DNA of 64,000 nucleotides from Nitrospira sp. Its GTDB lineage: Bacteria > Nitrospirota > Nitrospiria > Nitrospirales > Nitrospiraceae. The stretch covers positions 992,001-1,056,000 of the forward strand of contig CP126123.1 of the NCBI GenBank assembly GCA_030123605.1, given 5' to 3'. How positions within the stretch are numbered: the stretch's first letter is position 1; every line of letters starts with the position of its first letter. Below are positions 30,620 through 41,300 of the stretch, piece by piece. Made by a program: the position numbers and the translations under genes. The notes beneath the pieces are model-generated. The model did no database searches and had not been told where the DNA came from. It worked only from the letters and a program-made list of their open reading frames with translations.

Positions 30620-31585
30620 CTACCTCGCCGCCTCGATAAAGGCAGCAAGTGACAGGTCGCTCCGTTCCAACAGGGTGCGTCGATCGGACCGCAAGTCACG
30701 TTTGGCCTCCACGAGTCCTGAGAACGTTTCCGGTGCGAGATCGTACCAAGTCTCTCCTTCCAACTCGGGACGAACGAACAGCGCCAGGTTCTGGGGCGAC
30801 GGATCGCCGAGCAACACCAGCGCGCAGGGAGCCGCTCGACCGGCCGGTCTGTTCCAAAAGAAGGAGGAGACCTGGTAGCGGTGCCTGCCGATCTGTTCGA
30901 TCAAATCGAGCCACAGCGCAAGGTCCCACCGTTCTTCCTCCTTGTGTGAGAGGAGCGGGAACTTCAGGCCGAGGGAAATCGCCGACGAAGACCGCCCGAT
31001 CGGCTGCAGGACCTCCACAAGACGCTGATAGAGGAGATATTTCCGTGGATGTTCGAACTCGCCGAACAAATCGGTCCAGAATTCCCGAGCCTGCTGCGTC
31101 GACAGCCGCCGGACGTACCGTTCTTCGGCCGATCGCCATTCGGATTCCTCAGAAGGCCGGATCTGCCGAATGGCGAGGAGAAAGGTCTCGAGCGACACAC
31201 CGACCCATCCGGTCCTCGCCATCTCGACGGAACGGATCAGGAAGGAAGCCAGGACCTGTGGGAGCAGATGGCCCAGTCCATTCATGGGACCGGCCTCCAT
31301 TCGGCAAAATATCAAGAAGGGGTACTGTCGGCCACCCTGGTCCCTGCTGGGAGTATAGACACCGGCGAGGTAGTCCTCCGCTTCATCCGGTGAAAAAACA
31401 AAACTCCAGGCGTCGGCCCGTTCAAAGTCTGCCGCCCAAGTCTCGCCCAATCGCTGTTGGGCGAAAGCGAGACCTTTCTGGATCCATTCATCGAACCGAT
31501 CCACATCGCGGCCATCGGCATTGAACCGGATAAAATCTCCATAGATCGGCAGTTTCCCGAAACAACCGGCGATAGAAGGTTCCAC
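30620..31585 (-). CDS. tagF: T6SS post-translational regulator TagF
   Basis: 321 residues starting MEPSIAGCFGKLPIYGDFIR, the signature of TagF (DUF2094), with YPFLIFCRM following. In Pseudomonas TagF blocks T6SS assembly by titrating Fha, a system counteracted by PpkA/PppA phosphorylation. No Fha, PpkA or PppA gene is visible in this window, so partners must be elsewhere or the mode differs. Lies between tssM and tssA. Confidence 0.93.
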   Translation of the reverse strand: MEPSIAGCFGKLPIYGDFIRFNADGRDVDRFDEWIQKGLAFAQQRLGETWAADFERADAWSFVFSPDEAEDYLAGVYTPSRDQGGRQYPFLIFCRMEAGPMNGLGHLLPQVLASFLIRSVEMARTGWVGVSLETFLLAIRQIRPSEESEWRSAEERYVRRLSTQQAREFWTDLFGEFEHPRKYLLYQRLVEVLQPIGRSSSAISLGLKFPLLSHKEEERWDLALWLDLIEQIGRHRYQVSSFFWNRPAGRAAPCALVLLGDPSPQNLALFVRPELEGETWYDLAPETFSGLVEAKRDLRSDRRTLLERSDLSLAAFIEAAR

Positions 31586-31611
31586 AGCTGGCTCCTCTCC
31601 CGGCCATCACG

Positions 31612-34600
31612 TCATGGGCAGTGAAAACTCGCAAAGAAACCCGGCGCGAACGGATGCTTCACATATTCGGCCTTCAGATTGAACCGGACGACCACCGGCT
31701 CTCCTCCATCGGTCGGAAAGTTCCAGGACAGGCGAAACTCCGTCGAACTGATCGGAACGGGACGGCCTTCTTGCAACATGCGAAAGAGGCCCCATCGCCC
31801 CTCATACTGCTTCGTGTAACTCTTGCGTCGTGCCTCATCGGCTCCCACCACGATCTGCAACAGAGCACCCCGTTCGTCGGTACGGCCGGTCCATTGGAAG
31901 GGAACATACGATTCCGGCTCCATTCGATAGGTGAGCTCCTGTCCTTCGATCACCAGGTGGATCTCGCTGAGTCCTACCCCTCCTGTGGCAAACGCTTTCA
32001 TTTCGAACGGCACCTTCGGCTCCTGACTCCCCAACGGGAAGAGCGCATCAGAAATCGTTTTGGCCTGTCGAGAGCCCTGTTGCAGAGCGGTCCCCGGCAC
32101 TTGGCCGGTACTGCCTGCTCCTTCCTGTCTGTCATCTGCGGACAGGGGTCTGACCTTCGACTTGTAAAAGGTCGGGAGCCTCCCGGTTTGAGGATGGAAG
32201 AATCCGACCAGATTCGGAATCGTCGCCTCTTCCGATGTTCCCGGATTGAACGGATACAACTCTCCGATCGCCTGGGCACAATCCCGACTCAATTCTCGCC
32301 GCTTCTCCACATCGACCATGTGCACGGGCTCAAGGAGCAACGGCACCTTGATCCTTTGATCCAGACGGTCGGTGAGCGCTGCCAGCCGATGTTCGGCCTG
32401 AAATTGCTCCGGCGAGGCCTGCCCACCCTCGGCGGTTCGAGTCAGCGCATCCCGTAACTGCTGCAGCTCCTGCATATACTGTTTCAGCGGCGCACCCTGG
32501 CCTTCAGGACAGGACACGACGAACTCATGTAAGGACTTGAAGGCCTCCGACACCGGATGGGGAGAGACGTTGCGGCCGATCCACCCCCTGCTCACGTCAC
32601 AAACAAAATCCGAGAGTTTGCTGAAGGAGGTATGCTCATCGACCGCCTTGAGCAGGGCCACCAAGACCGAGTTCTCTTGAGTCAACCCTTGCAGAAACGT
32701 AATGGCATCCTCCCTCGTGCTCGCCGGACGCATCTTGACGGAGGCCAGAAATTGGGACCAATGGCGGATATAGTTGTCCCGGTAGAGTTTGTGGATCGTC
32801 TGTTCCACTTCAACGCGCGGATCCTGCGGGACAGGCAGCACCCAGGAATCCGTATAGGCCTGATCCAGCACCCGATCCCTGACCTTGATGAACAGACCAT
32901 TATCGAATTTCGGGGTAAAGAAGCCGGGGATTTCATAACTGCTTTGGAGCAGGCTGGTTTTCTGGCTTTGCAGGAGCGAAGCCAACGTCACCACGTCCGG
33001 CTTGTACTGCTTCATCATCTCCCGTTGGATGCGGGCATAGATCCGCTCTGGATAGGGCAACCGCTGCAGCGCGACCCTTGCCGCCGAGACCAAACCTTGA
33101 TCCCGTGAAAACGGCACCTGGCGCCGGTCCAAGAGACGACCGTACAGGTCGATCTGCTGTTCGACCTCCCTGCCGATTTCCTGCGTCGCCGCCTTGGACC
33201 CGTAGTGGCTCAATAGGATGTCCTGCCAAATCCGCTGGAGCCACTCAGCCAGGAACGGCCGGTCCAGGTGCGCCGGTTCTGCCTCCTCAGACGTGGAAGA
33301 CAACAGGAGATAGGTCTTCAGATAGGAATAGTAGAAATCGCTGTCGCGACCGGGCGGCGGGGTCGCCGGGTCGGCTGCGAAGGCCCTCAATGTCTCCTCC
33401 ACCTGCTTTCTGGTTTGGTCGCGGTAGAGCCGGTAAAACAACGCCACGAACAGGTCTCTCGCCGGACCATAAACAGAGGCTTCGCGATTCATGCCCCAGC
33501 GACGCACCAGGGGAGCCCCCTCTTCTTTGTCATCCTGTAAAACCTGGACGGAATCGCGAAATCGTCGGAAGGCCTTGTCTTGCACTCCATCGATGAAAGG
33601 TCTGGCCTCCCCCACGATCGAATGGTAGGACTGTTCGGCGTCGGCTCCGAGCTGCTGGGTGACGGCTCGATTCAACAAGAACGAATAGACTGCGGCGCTC
33701 ACACAGACCACGACGGCCATGGTCGTGCCGGCGGCCAGCAGATACCGGCGGCGCCGCAGACGATGTTGCTCCGCCGTCGAAGGCCGCACGAGACCTTGAT
33801 CCGGAATCACGATGCCGGTGAAGAGGTGTTTGATGAAATAGGGGCTCTTTTCCCTCGGTTCGGCTGCCGGAAGACCGACTGATTCCGGCAAACCAGCGCG
33901 GCGATTGACCGCATTCACCACCTCGTCCAGCGGGATGCCCTCTTGGGTCCCGCTGCTCAGGTAAAACCCTCGAAACAAGGGGCTGTCCAGAAATTGGTAG
34001 GGCTGGAACAGCCTATCGACAAAGTGCGTGAGGTTCTGTTTCGCCAACGACAGGTGTAACGGAAAACAGAAGATGTCCTGCACCTTCTTGGAACCGAGCA
34101 GGGAGAGCAGCCGCGCATGCCGCCTCGCTTGTAACGCGTGCAGCAATTCGTCGAACGCCGTTTCGAATCGACGCTGGGGCGTATCGGCCGGCGGCAACAG
34201 GGCGGGAAAGGTGCAGCCCCACACCTGCTCTTCACGCGCGGCATGGCTCAAGTTGTCGCAGAACTCGACGAAGCCGCGCAACAAGTCACACTTCGTGAAA
34301 ATCAGGTAGACGGGAAAGACCACCCCGAGCCGCTCGATCAACTCCTCCAGCCTTGCGCGGATGTTTTCAGCATGCCACTCGATCTCTTTCTCTTTCGCCA
34401 CCAACAGATCCGGCAGGCTCACCACGATCAAGACGCCGTTCAGTGCGTCCTTCCGGCGCTGTTCTTTGAGCGAGTCCAACAAGGCCAGCCACTCCTCACG
34501 ATCGTCATCCCCGGAGGAATACCGTCCTGCGGTGTCGAGAAACACGGCTTCGTTCGTAAACCACCAGTCGCAGTTGCGCGTCCCTCCCAAGCCTCGCACA

Positions 34601-35115
34601 CCTTTGCCCTGCTCACGGGGATAGGTCATTTGAAGGCCGGAGTTCATCAAGGCGGTGCTCTTCCCGGAAGCAGGCGGGCCGATCAACAGGTACCAAGGCA
34701 AGACCGAGAGCGCTTTGTGGCCGAAATCGGATGTCTTCAACGAAGCGATGGCCTGTTCGAACTCGGTCTTGATCGCCTCGACCTGGGCTTGACGGTCCGG
34801 TCTGGTCCGGCTGACCTGGTCGAGGGCCTGCTTCTTCAACGAGGCCTCCAACAATCCGGCTCGTTTTTCTTCTCGATACGCGGTGATGGCTTGATAGAGA
34901 CCATAGGTCACGAAGAGGGCCAAACCGGTAACGACCCTCGTCTCCAGGCGTTCCAGACCGACGTATTCCCCGAGGCTCAGCAACAACACGAACAGGATCA
35001 GGACGGACCAGAACACAACCGGGCGAGGATGACGCCTGGCATAGGATCTTGCCTGACCGAAGGCTCTCGTCAACGCCCCGGTCACTCGAAGGGCCATGTT
35101 CTTGATCGCCCTCAT
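31612..35115 (-). CDS. tssM: Type VI secretion membrane protein TssM (IcmF)
   Basis: 1167 residues. Two N-terminal membrane helices (about 33-48 and 61-77), a cytoplasmic NTPase-like domain with Walker A GPPASGKS (146-153) and the DTAGRY motif, a third helix around residue 470, and a large periplasmic part including the IcmF-related C-terminal beta domain. With TssL and TssJ it forms the envelope-spanning channel. Its ATG overlaps the tssL stop by 4 nt, so translation is coupled. Confidence 0.97.
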   Translation of the reverse strand: MRAIKNMALRVTGALTRAFGQARSYARRHPRPVVFWSVLILFVLLLSLGEYVGLERLETRVVTGLALFVTYGLYQAITAYREEKRAGLLEASLKKQALDQVSRTRPDRQAQVEAIKTEFEQAIASLKTSDFGHKALSVLPWYLLIGPPASGKSTALMNSGLQMTYPREQGKGVRGLGGTRNCDWWFTNEAVFLDTAGRYSSGDDDREEWLALLDSLKEQRRKDALNGVLIVVSLPDLLVAKEKEIEWHAENIRARLEELIERLGVVFPVYLIFTKCDLLRGFVEFCDNLSHAAREEQVWGCTFPALLPPADTPQRRFETAFDELLHALQARRHARLLSLLGSKKVQDIFCFPLHLSLAKQNLTHFVDRLFQPYQFLDSPLFRGFYLSSGTQEGIPLDEVVNAVNRRAGLPESVGLPAAEPREKSPYFIKHLFTGIVIPDQGLVRPSTAEQHRLRRRRYLLAAGTTMAVVVCVSAAVYSFLLNRAVTQQLGADAEQSYHSIVGEARPFIDGVQDKAFRRFRDSVQVLQDDKEEGAPLVRRWGMNREASVYGPARDLFVALFYRLYRDQTRKQVEETLRAFAADPATPPPGRDSDFYYSYLKTYLLLSSTSEEAEPAHLDRPFLAEWLQRIWQDILLSHYGSKAATQEIGREVEQQIDLYGRLLDRRQVPFSRDQGLVSAARVALQRLPYPERIYARIQREMMKQYKPDVVTLASLLQSQKTSLLQSSYEIPGFFTPKFDNGLFIKVRDRVLDQAYTDSWVLPVPQDPRVEVEQTIHKLYRDNYIRHWSQFLASVKMRPASTREDAITFLQGLTQENSVLVALLKAVDEHTSFSKLSDFVCDVSRGWIGRNVSPHPVSEAFKSLHEFVVSCPEGQGAPLKQYMQELQQLRDALTRTAEGGQASPEQFQAEHRLAALTDRLDQRIKVPLLLEPVHMVDVEKRRELSRDCAQAIGELYPFNPGTSEEATIPNLVGFFHPQTGRLPTFYKSKVRPLSADDRQEGAGSTGQVPGTALQQGSRQAKTISDALFPLGSQEPKVPFEMKAFATGGVGLSEIHLVIEGQELTYRMEPESYVPFQWTGRTDERGALLQIVVGADEARRKSYTKQYEGRWGLFRMLQEGRPVPISSTEFRLSWNFPTDGGEPVVVRFNLKAEYVKHPFAPGFFASFHCP

Positions 35116-35816
35116 CGATTCGCCATGACCTTCTCGGTCAGTTCCTGCAGGTGCACCGCGACTTCATCGGCATGCCAGCTGCTGTTCAGCATGAGGATTA
35201 CGTACAGACCGAACGCGAGCACGAGCCCAGCCGCAGCCAAGATCCGCGTCATGGTCGGAGGTTGCTGCTGCCAGACGACGACCCCCGAAGGTTTTTCACC
35301 CAGCTGCAGCGGAGGAAGGTCGCCGCGCTTGGCTTGCAAGTCACGGCCCATCTCCTGGAACAGAGCCTTGAGCTGTTCTCTCCCCTGCAACTTGTATTTC
35401 CCTTCGAATCCCAAGGCCAGGCAGAGGCAGTACAGTTCCAACAGGTCGAGGTTCAGCGGGTGTCCCCGCCAGATCTCTTCCAACTGTTGGAAAAATCCCT
35501 GTCCGGCGAGGTCCGTTCCGAACAACTCACTTTGCAGGCTCATCGCCGGCCACTGCTGTTTTTTCGGCCAGTGTGAGCTCATGACCATCTCATCCAGGTA
35601 GGCGGCCAGGGCATACCGAGCCGCCCTCATGGTCTCCTTGGGGATGCCCATGTCGTTTCCCATCTGATTCGCCTGGTAGAACAGGTCGAGGAGATGGGAC
35701 CGTAACGCCTCAGGCTCACCGCAATTTGCGGCGGTCCTCAGCGAGGTCCCCAAGACCAGCAGGTCGTTGAAGAGTGACAGGAGACTCGTCGTCCGTTCCG
35801 CTGCTGAAGCCGACAT
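35112..35816 (-). CDS. tssL: Type VI secretion membrane protein TssL (DotU-type)
   Basis: 234 residues. Cytoplasmic helical domain with AARYALAAYLDEMVMSSHWP and FFQQLEEIWRGHP plus LELYCLCLALGFEGKY typical of DotU, and a single C-terminal membrane helix (ILAAAGLVLAFGLYVILML). There is no appended peptidoglycan-binding (OmpA-like) domain, so wall anchoring must come from another protein. 4-nt overlap with tssM. Confidence 0.95.
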   Translation of the reverse strand: MSASAAERTTSLLSLFNDLLVLGTSLRTAANCGEPEALRSHLLDLFYQANQMGNDMGIPKETMRAARYALAAYLDEMVMSSHWPKKQQWPAMSLQSELFGTDLAGQGFFQQLEEIWRGHPLNLDLLELYCLCLALGFEGKYKLQGREQLKALFQEMGRDLQAKRGDLPPLQLGEKPSGVVVWQQQPPTMTRILAAAGLVLAFGLYVILMLNSSWHADEVAVHLQELTEKVMANR

Positions 35817-35825
35817 GGCCGACCT

Positions 35826-37160
35826 CTATTTGGTCCAAACCAGCTCCAACTTCACATCCTTGAAGGTAGGAGGAACATACAGTGCGATCGCCCTGGCCCG
35901 AGCGATAGCGGGCCAGAGCGGGTCGTGATGTTCCAGACGGAAATACTTGTGCCCCGCCGTCACCGGCATGGTGGAGGGGGGACTCGGCACATGCATGAGG
36001 CCGAGGCCTCCCAATGCCCCGTTCACAATGTTGTCCACTTCAGCCGGCGCCGCGACGCGAATCTGTTTGACGAACTTCGTGATGTGCTCATCGCCGAGAG
36101 ATCCCGTCGCCAGATACAGGTGACCGGATTGAAGCACTTGGTCGTCGGCGAATACCCCTTCCCAGATACATTCTCTCGTCAGCGTGAGCGGGAACGTCTC
36201 CGTACGGCTTTCCTCTTCCTTCAATGCCTGCCGGATTCTGCGCTCCATCTCCCGAAATGTTCCCTGAAGGTTGAAATGGTCGTATTTCGGGATCTCCATC
36301 GGATCGAGCATCGGACAGACCGTGCTCAATTCACCGGTCAGCGCGGCTAACATGAGATACAGCGTTTCCGGATGGGCCTGCCCCACCTCGCTGTAATGGG
36401 CCAGAACCGCCAGGTGTGCATTGAGAATGTGCAGACGCGCGCACCGCATCTGGTCCAGTCCGACCGGACCGGCCGTCGATTGTTGAGCCGCCAAGGCCTT
36501 TCGTTTGGCGGACAACAGTTCAAGCAGGCTCCGCAACAAACCCCTCAGCCAAGGCGAGGCACCGATACTCAGGCATGGCGGTACGTAACTTTCCCGCAAG
36601 GCGATCCTTCCCCCGGACGCCCGCTCCAATTCCAGTAGCTTCAAGGAGACGTACCCGCTCGCGTCTTCCCCGGAAAACAGCAGGCGGAAATTTTCCCGCG
36701 CGAGCACTATCTCCCGCTTTTCTCCTGACTGGAAGTCCGCGACGCTGACCCGCAGGCCGACATAGCGGGTCGGCGCAGCTCCGGTCGTCTCGTCCAACAT
36801 CCAAGTGGGGCCCTCCGGCCGCTCCGCGGGAATCCCCACGAAAACATCCAGGTGATCCAGCGAAGGGGGAAACCAACGATCGATCGAGCGAGGTGCCAAG
36901 ACAAGTCCGTTCCCTGTGTCGGCCGGCAGGATTTGGATAGCAACCCCGTCCGGCATCACACCCTGCAAGGCCACGATGTGCACGATCCCATTGGCCAGGT
37001 CCTCCATATCGACCCGAATGTCCGTCACTCCCCAACCAAAAGGCCTGACTACCCGCAGCCGTTCCTGCAACAACTGCTCGTAGTAACGGTCCCATTGTTG
37101 GAAATGGTGAGGGGTCAAAAACATGCCTTCATGCCAGATGATTTTGTGCGACCGCCCCAT
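35826..37160 (-). CDS. tssK: Type VI secretion baseplate protein TssK
   Basis: 444 residues beginning IIWHEGMFLTPHHFQQWDRY, the TssK signature, with LNAHLAVLAHYSEVGQAHPE near residue 265. It links the baseplate to TssL/TssM. Starts 15 bp after tssJ and ends 9 bp before tssL. Full length for the family. Confidence 0.96.
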   Translation of the reverse strand: MGRSHKIIWHEGMFLTPHHFQQWDRYYEQLLQERLRVVRPFGWGVTDIRVDMEDLANGIVHIVALQGVMPDGVAIQILPADTGNGLVLAPRSIDRWFPPSLDHLDVFVGIPAERPEGPTWMLDETTGAAPTRYVGLRVSVADFQSGEKREIVLARENFRLLFSGEDASGYVSLKLLELERASGGRIALRESYVPPCLSIGASPWLRGLLRSLLELLSAKRKALAAQQSTAGPVGLDQMRCARLHILNAHLAVLAHYSEVGQAHPETLYLMLAALTGELSTVCPMLDPMEIPKYDHFNLQGTFREMERRIRQALKEEESRTETFPLTLTRECIWEGVFADDQVLQSGHLYLATGSLGDEHITKFVKQIRVAAPAEVDNIVNGALGGLGLMHVPSPPSTMPVTAGHKYFRLEHHDPLWPAIARARAIALYVPPTFKDVKLELVWTK

Positions 37161-37175
37161 ACACCGACCTCTGGA

Positions 37176-37685
37176 TCAATTCGCCGTGATCGTTCGCTCT
37201 TGAACCTTCACCTTCACAGAAAGGGTCCATAATTTGCCGAGATCGACGACCTGTTGCCAGGCCGCTCCCTTTTCACGAAACAGGGCCATCACGGCGAAAT
37301 ACTGAGCCCCTTTTTTTCGTTCTTCCTTGAGCACCAGTTCGGTATTGGGGAACAGGGTGACTTCTTTTCTCCAGAGAATGTCCTTCTCGAGCAGTTTCTG
37401 ATCGTTTTTCACCAACGAGAGGAAATCCGTTTTCTCGAACCGCTCCTTGCTGCTGAGCTGATACAGACGGACGACGACAGGAAGGGGTTTGCCGACCGCA
37501 TCACGTTGAGGGACATCGGACTGCAGGGTCATCTTGACCGATCCGCATGCGGTGACGCCGAGCGTCATCCAAGACAGGGCGACAAGCAAGCAGGCCTGTC
37601 GGATCGATCGACAGAGGACACGGGAGGGAGGCTTGTTAGCTCGAATGGCTGAGGAGTGAAGGGAGGGACAGGGAATTACATCCAT
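37176..37685 (-). CDS. tssJ: Type VI secretion outer-membrane lipoprotein TssJ
   Basis: 169 residues from ATG 37685 (AAGGAA upstream). Hydrophobic stretch ACLLVALSWMTLGVTAC ends in a lipobox with the lipidated Cys at residue 47; the beta-sandwich then shows VVVRLYQLSSKERFEKTDF and KKGAQYFAVMALFRE, characteristic of TssJ. The signal region before the hydrophobic core is unusually long (about 30 residues). First gene of the T6SS operon; the longer frame to 37850 is not supported. Confidence 0.92.
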   Translation of the reverse strand: MDVIPCPSLHSSAIRANKPPSRVLCRSIRQACLLVALSWMTLGVTACGSVKMTLQSDVPQRDAVGKPLPVVVRLYQLSSKERFEKTDFLSLVKNDQKLLEKDILWRKEVTLFPNTELVLKEERKKGAQYFAVMALFREKGAAWQQVVDLGKLWTLSVKVKVQERTITAN

Positions 37686-38049
37686 TTCCTTGCCGACAAC
37701 GGCAGGTGATCGGCAGGAACAGAAGCCTCGTGGCGACGTACACAGTGGGGGTGACGCCCATGAAAACGGTTTGATCGCTGCGCAACGCTCTGTCCGGCAC
37801 GGCGTCGTACGGTGACCCATGAAGCTGGTCTCCTTCGGAGACTGCATCACCGAGATCTGTTCTCAGGGTGACGCTGTTTCCAGCTACGGACCGACTCTCT
37901 ACAGGTGACCGATTCAAGATTTTCTCATTCGGTTTTACCTACATAATCCATACCGCGTGGAGGATTCATCATCTGGAAGCCGGATACCTAGAAATTGCGA
38001 CCAGTTGCAGTGAGCGTGCCCATCTCTCCTGAGGCCGGTTGCAGCCGTT

Positions 38050-38090
38050 GCGTATCGGAATGGATACGCTGAATTATCATTCTGGATACG
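38050..38090. promoter_or_regulatory. Inverted repeat plus direct half-site, possible operator
   Basis: GCGTATC (38050-38056) and GATACGC (38063-38069) form perfect 7-bp arms around a 6-bp loop, and TGGATACG at 38061 recurs at 38083, 22 bp apart (about two helical turns). It lies some 365 bp upstream of tssJ. This looks like a binding site for a dimeric regulator; which protein binds is unknown. Confidence 0.4.
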
Positions 38091-38336
38091 TTTACCTCAT
38101 GGAGATTCTCTCTGAACCGGCTTGGTCCTCATCCGCTGATCATAATGCCCACAGCATACCAAATATCTCTGCTCATAGGGGATCGAGCACCTTCGATGAA
38201 TTGCCGATATCTGCGTGAAAATCATCAGACCGATTCGGAGGAGGCAACGCTTCAGGCGGTGACCGACACCTGCAAGTGGGGGTGCCATCAGGAACGCGAT
38301 GACGGGGTGACATCGGAGAGCGTGATGAGGAACACA

Positions 38337-38365
38337 AAGGGGATGCGGCAATGCCGCATCCCCTT
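38337..38365. terminator. Strong hairpin after nrdJ
   Basis: AAGGGGATGCGGCA and TGCCGCATCCCCTT are perfect 14-bp complementary arms separated by one base (the real loop will open a few pairs). It begins 34 bp past the nrdJ stop on the minus strand and is followed there by TTTGTG. Probably a rho-independent terminator; the symmetric stem could work in both directions. Confidence 0.75.
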
Positions 38366-38399
38366 GTTTCAGTCTTCACGAGGCACTGATTTCTCGACT

Positions 38400-41300
38400 C
38401 TATGAGCAGCCGCTCGTCTCTCCACAACTCATGCACTTCAAGCAGGTCCCGTTCCGCACCAGCGTGAACTGTTTACAGTTTTGACAGGGATCGCCTTCAT
38501 AGCCTTTTTCTTTGGCTTCCTGGCGTACCGAAGTCACGGTCAAGGTCTCTCGTTTGAGTTCGACCTTGTGAGCGACGTTGCCGTTCCCCTGTCTGCGGCT
38601 ATGCCCGTTGCCGCCGCTCACCCCGTTCCGCCTCGGCAGATGCTCGGTCATGATCGACGACTTCGCCAGCGCCGTCATGTCCGCTTCCTCCGCGACACAT
38701 TCCGGATCCTGTTCATCCTTCTTCATCGAATCCATGCGGAGGTCGTCTTCCTGCACCTGCGACAGATCCTTCCGCTCCAGATAAGTGATCGCCAGCTCAC
38801 GGAAGATGTAGTCGATGATCGACGTGGCCATCTTGATCCGATCGTTGAGTTTCACCGGCCCGTTGGGCTCGAACCGGGTAAACACGAAGGCCTCGACGAA
38901 CTCCTCCAGCGGCACGCCATGCTGCAGCCCAAGCGAAATCGCGATGGCGAAATTGTTCATCAAGCTGCGGAAAGCCGCCCCTTCCTTGTGCATGTCGAGG
39001 AAAATCTCGCCGAGCGTGCCGTCTTCGTACTCGCCGGTTCGCAAGTAGAGTTTGTGACCGCCGATGATGGCCTTCTGCGTGTAGCCGCTACGTCGCGCCG
39101 GGAGCGGTCGCCGCTTGGCCAGATAACGCACCAGCACCCGCTCGGCCACCTTCTCCGCCACCGACAGGACGCTGGGTGCCGCCGCCTCGCCCTTCCCGCT
39201 GTCCGAGGATGCATTCAGCGGTTGGCTCAACTTCGACCCGTCGCGATAGAGCGCCACCGCCTTGACCATGCTCTTCCAGGCGAACAGGTACGCCGCCTTC
39301 ACATCCTCCAACGTGGCATCGGCCGGCATGTTGATGGTCTTGCTGATCGCGCCGCTGATGAAGGGTTGGGCCGCCGCCATCATGCGAATGTGCGCATCGA
39401 CGGCGATGTACCGTTGGCCGAGCCGCCCGCAGCGATTGGCACAATCGAAGATGGGCAGATGTTCTGCCTTGAGATGGGGCGCCCCTTCGACGGTCATGGT
39501 GCCGCAGCAATAGTCGTTTGCCGCAACAACCTCCTCCTGGGTGAACCCCAAGCTCTTCAGCATATTGAACGTCGGATCCGCCAGCTGAGCCTCGCTGATA
39601 CCCAACTTTTCCCGGCAGAAGTCCTCACCCAGCGTGAATTTATTGAACGCGAACTGGATCTCGAATGCCTGCGCCAGCGACCCTTCCAGCCGTTCCAGCG
39701 CCGCCTCATCGAATCCCCTTTGACGCAGTACCTCATGGTTGATGAAGGGCGCCTCTTTCAACGTCTGATGGCCCACACAGTAGGCCACGATGTCCTGGAT
39801 CTGCGCCACACTGTAGCCGAGCGCCGCCAGCGCCGTCGGCAGGCTCTGGTTGATGATCTTGAAGTAGCCGCCGCCCGCCAGTTTTTTGAACTTGACCAGG
39901 GCGAAATCCGGCTCGATGCCGGTCGTGTCGCAGTCCATCACCAGGCCGATCGTGCCGGTCGGTGCGATGACCGTCACCTGGGCGTTGCGGAATCCATAGG
40001 CCGTGCCCAGTTCCAACGCGCGATCCCAGGCGCGGCGCGCGGCGAGCAGCATCGCCGGCGGACAGTGCTCCGGTTGAATCGGCGTCGGCCTGATCGCCAA
40101 CCCCTCATACTCATCGTGTGCCGCACTGTAGGCGGCCCGGCGGTGGTTACGGATGACGCGCAACATCGCCTCGCGGTTCTTGCCGTAGCCGGGAAACGGG
40201 CCAATTTCAGCCGCCATCTCCGCCGAAGTCGCATAGGACTCCCCGGTCATGATCGCCGTGATCGCCCCGCAAATCGCCGTCGCCTTGGGCGAATCGTAGG
40301 GCACGCTCTGCTTCATCAGGATGGTGCCAAGATTCGCGTAACCCAGCCCGAGCGTGCGGAACTCATAACTCTTCTGTGCGATCGCGCGACTCGGGAATGA
40401 CGCCATCAACACACTGATTTCCAGCACGATGGTCCACAAGCGCACCGCATGGCGGAAGGACTCCAGATCGAACTCCCCTTCCGCGTTGAAAAACTTCGCG
40501 AGGTTGAGCGACGCCAGATTGCAGGCCGTATCGTCCAGGAACATATATTCGGAACAGGGATTGGAGGCGTTGATCCGGCCGTCCTCCGGACAGGTGTGCC
40601 ATTCATTGATCGTCGTGTCGTACTGGGTGCCGGGATCGGCGCAGATCCAGGCGGCCCAGGCGATCTTGTCCCAGAGGTCGCGCGCCTTGACCCGCTTGCT
40701 GACCTTGCCGTCGATCCGACGCCGCAGTTCCCAGTCGCCGTCCCGCTCCAACGCGTCGAAGAACCCGTTGGGGATACGTACGCTGTTGTTGGAGTTCTGT
40801 CCCGACACAGTCTGGTAGGCCTTGCCGTCCCAATTGGTGTCGTATTCGTGGAAAACGAAATGGGTGTACCCCTGCTTCGCATAGTCGAACATGCGATGAA
40901 TGTAGGCTTCCGGCACCATGTCGCGCCGGGCCGTCACCACGGCATCCCGTAACGGCTGGTTCTTCTTCATGTCCAATTCGACAGAGCCCTCCGCCGTCAC
41001 ACAGGCCTTGAGTACGGCATTGAGGCGCTGGGCGCAGACCTTCGAACCGGTGACCATGGCGGCCACCTTCTGCTCTTCCACGACCTTCCAATCGATGAAC
41101 TCCTCGATGTCAGGATGGTCGAGGTCCAAACAGACCATCTTGGCCGCCCGCCTCGTCGTTCCACCGGATTTGATCGCCCCGGCGGCCCGATCGCCGATCC
41201 TCAAAAACGACATGAGACCGGAGGACCGACCACCGCCCGACAGCGATTCTCCGTCACCGCGCAGCCGTGAGAAGTTGGTCCCGGTACCGGAACCGTACTT

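Larger units (their letters stand above)
37686..38399. other. Upstream region of the T6SS operon, no gene seen
   Basis: 714 bp between tssJ and the nrdJ stop. It must hold the promoter of the T6SS transcript on the minus strand but I cannot fix a convincing -35/-10. It contains an inverted repeat with a downstream half-site copy (38050-38090) and the hairpin ending nrdJ (38337-38365). The short plus-strand frame at 38145-38405 has no family features and is left out. Confidence 0.5.

Noticed and set aside
38272..38288. Sigma-54-like sequence on the minus strand upstream of the T6SS operon
   Set aside because: TGGCAC and TTGCA are separated by 6 nt instead of 5, which this polymerase does not tolerate well.
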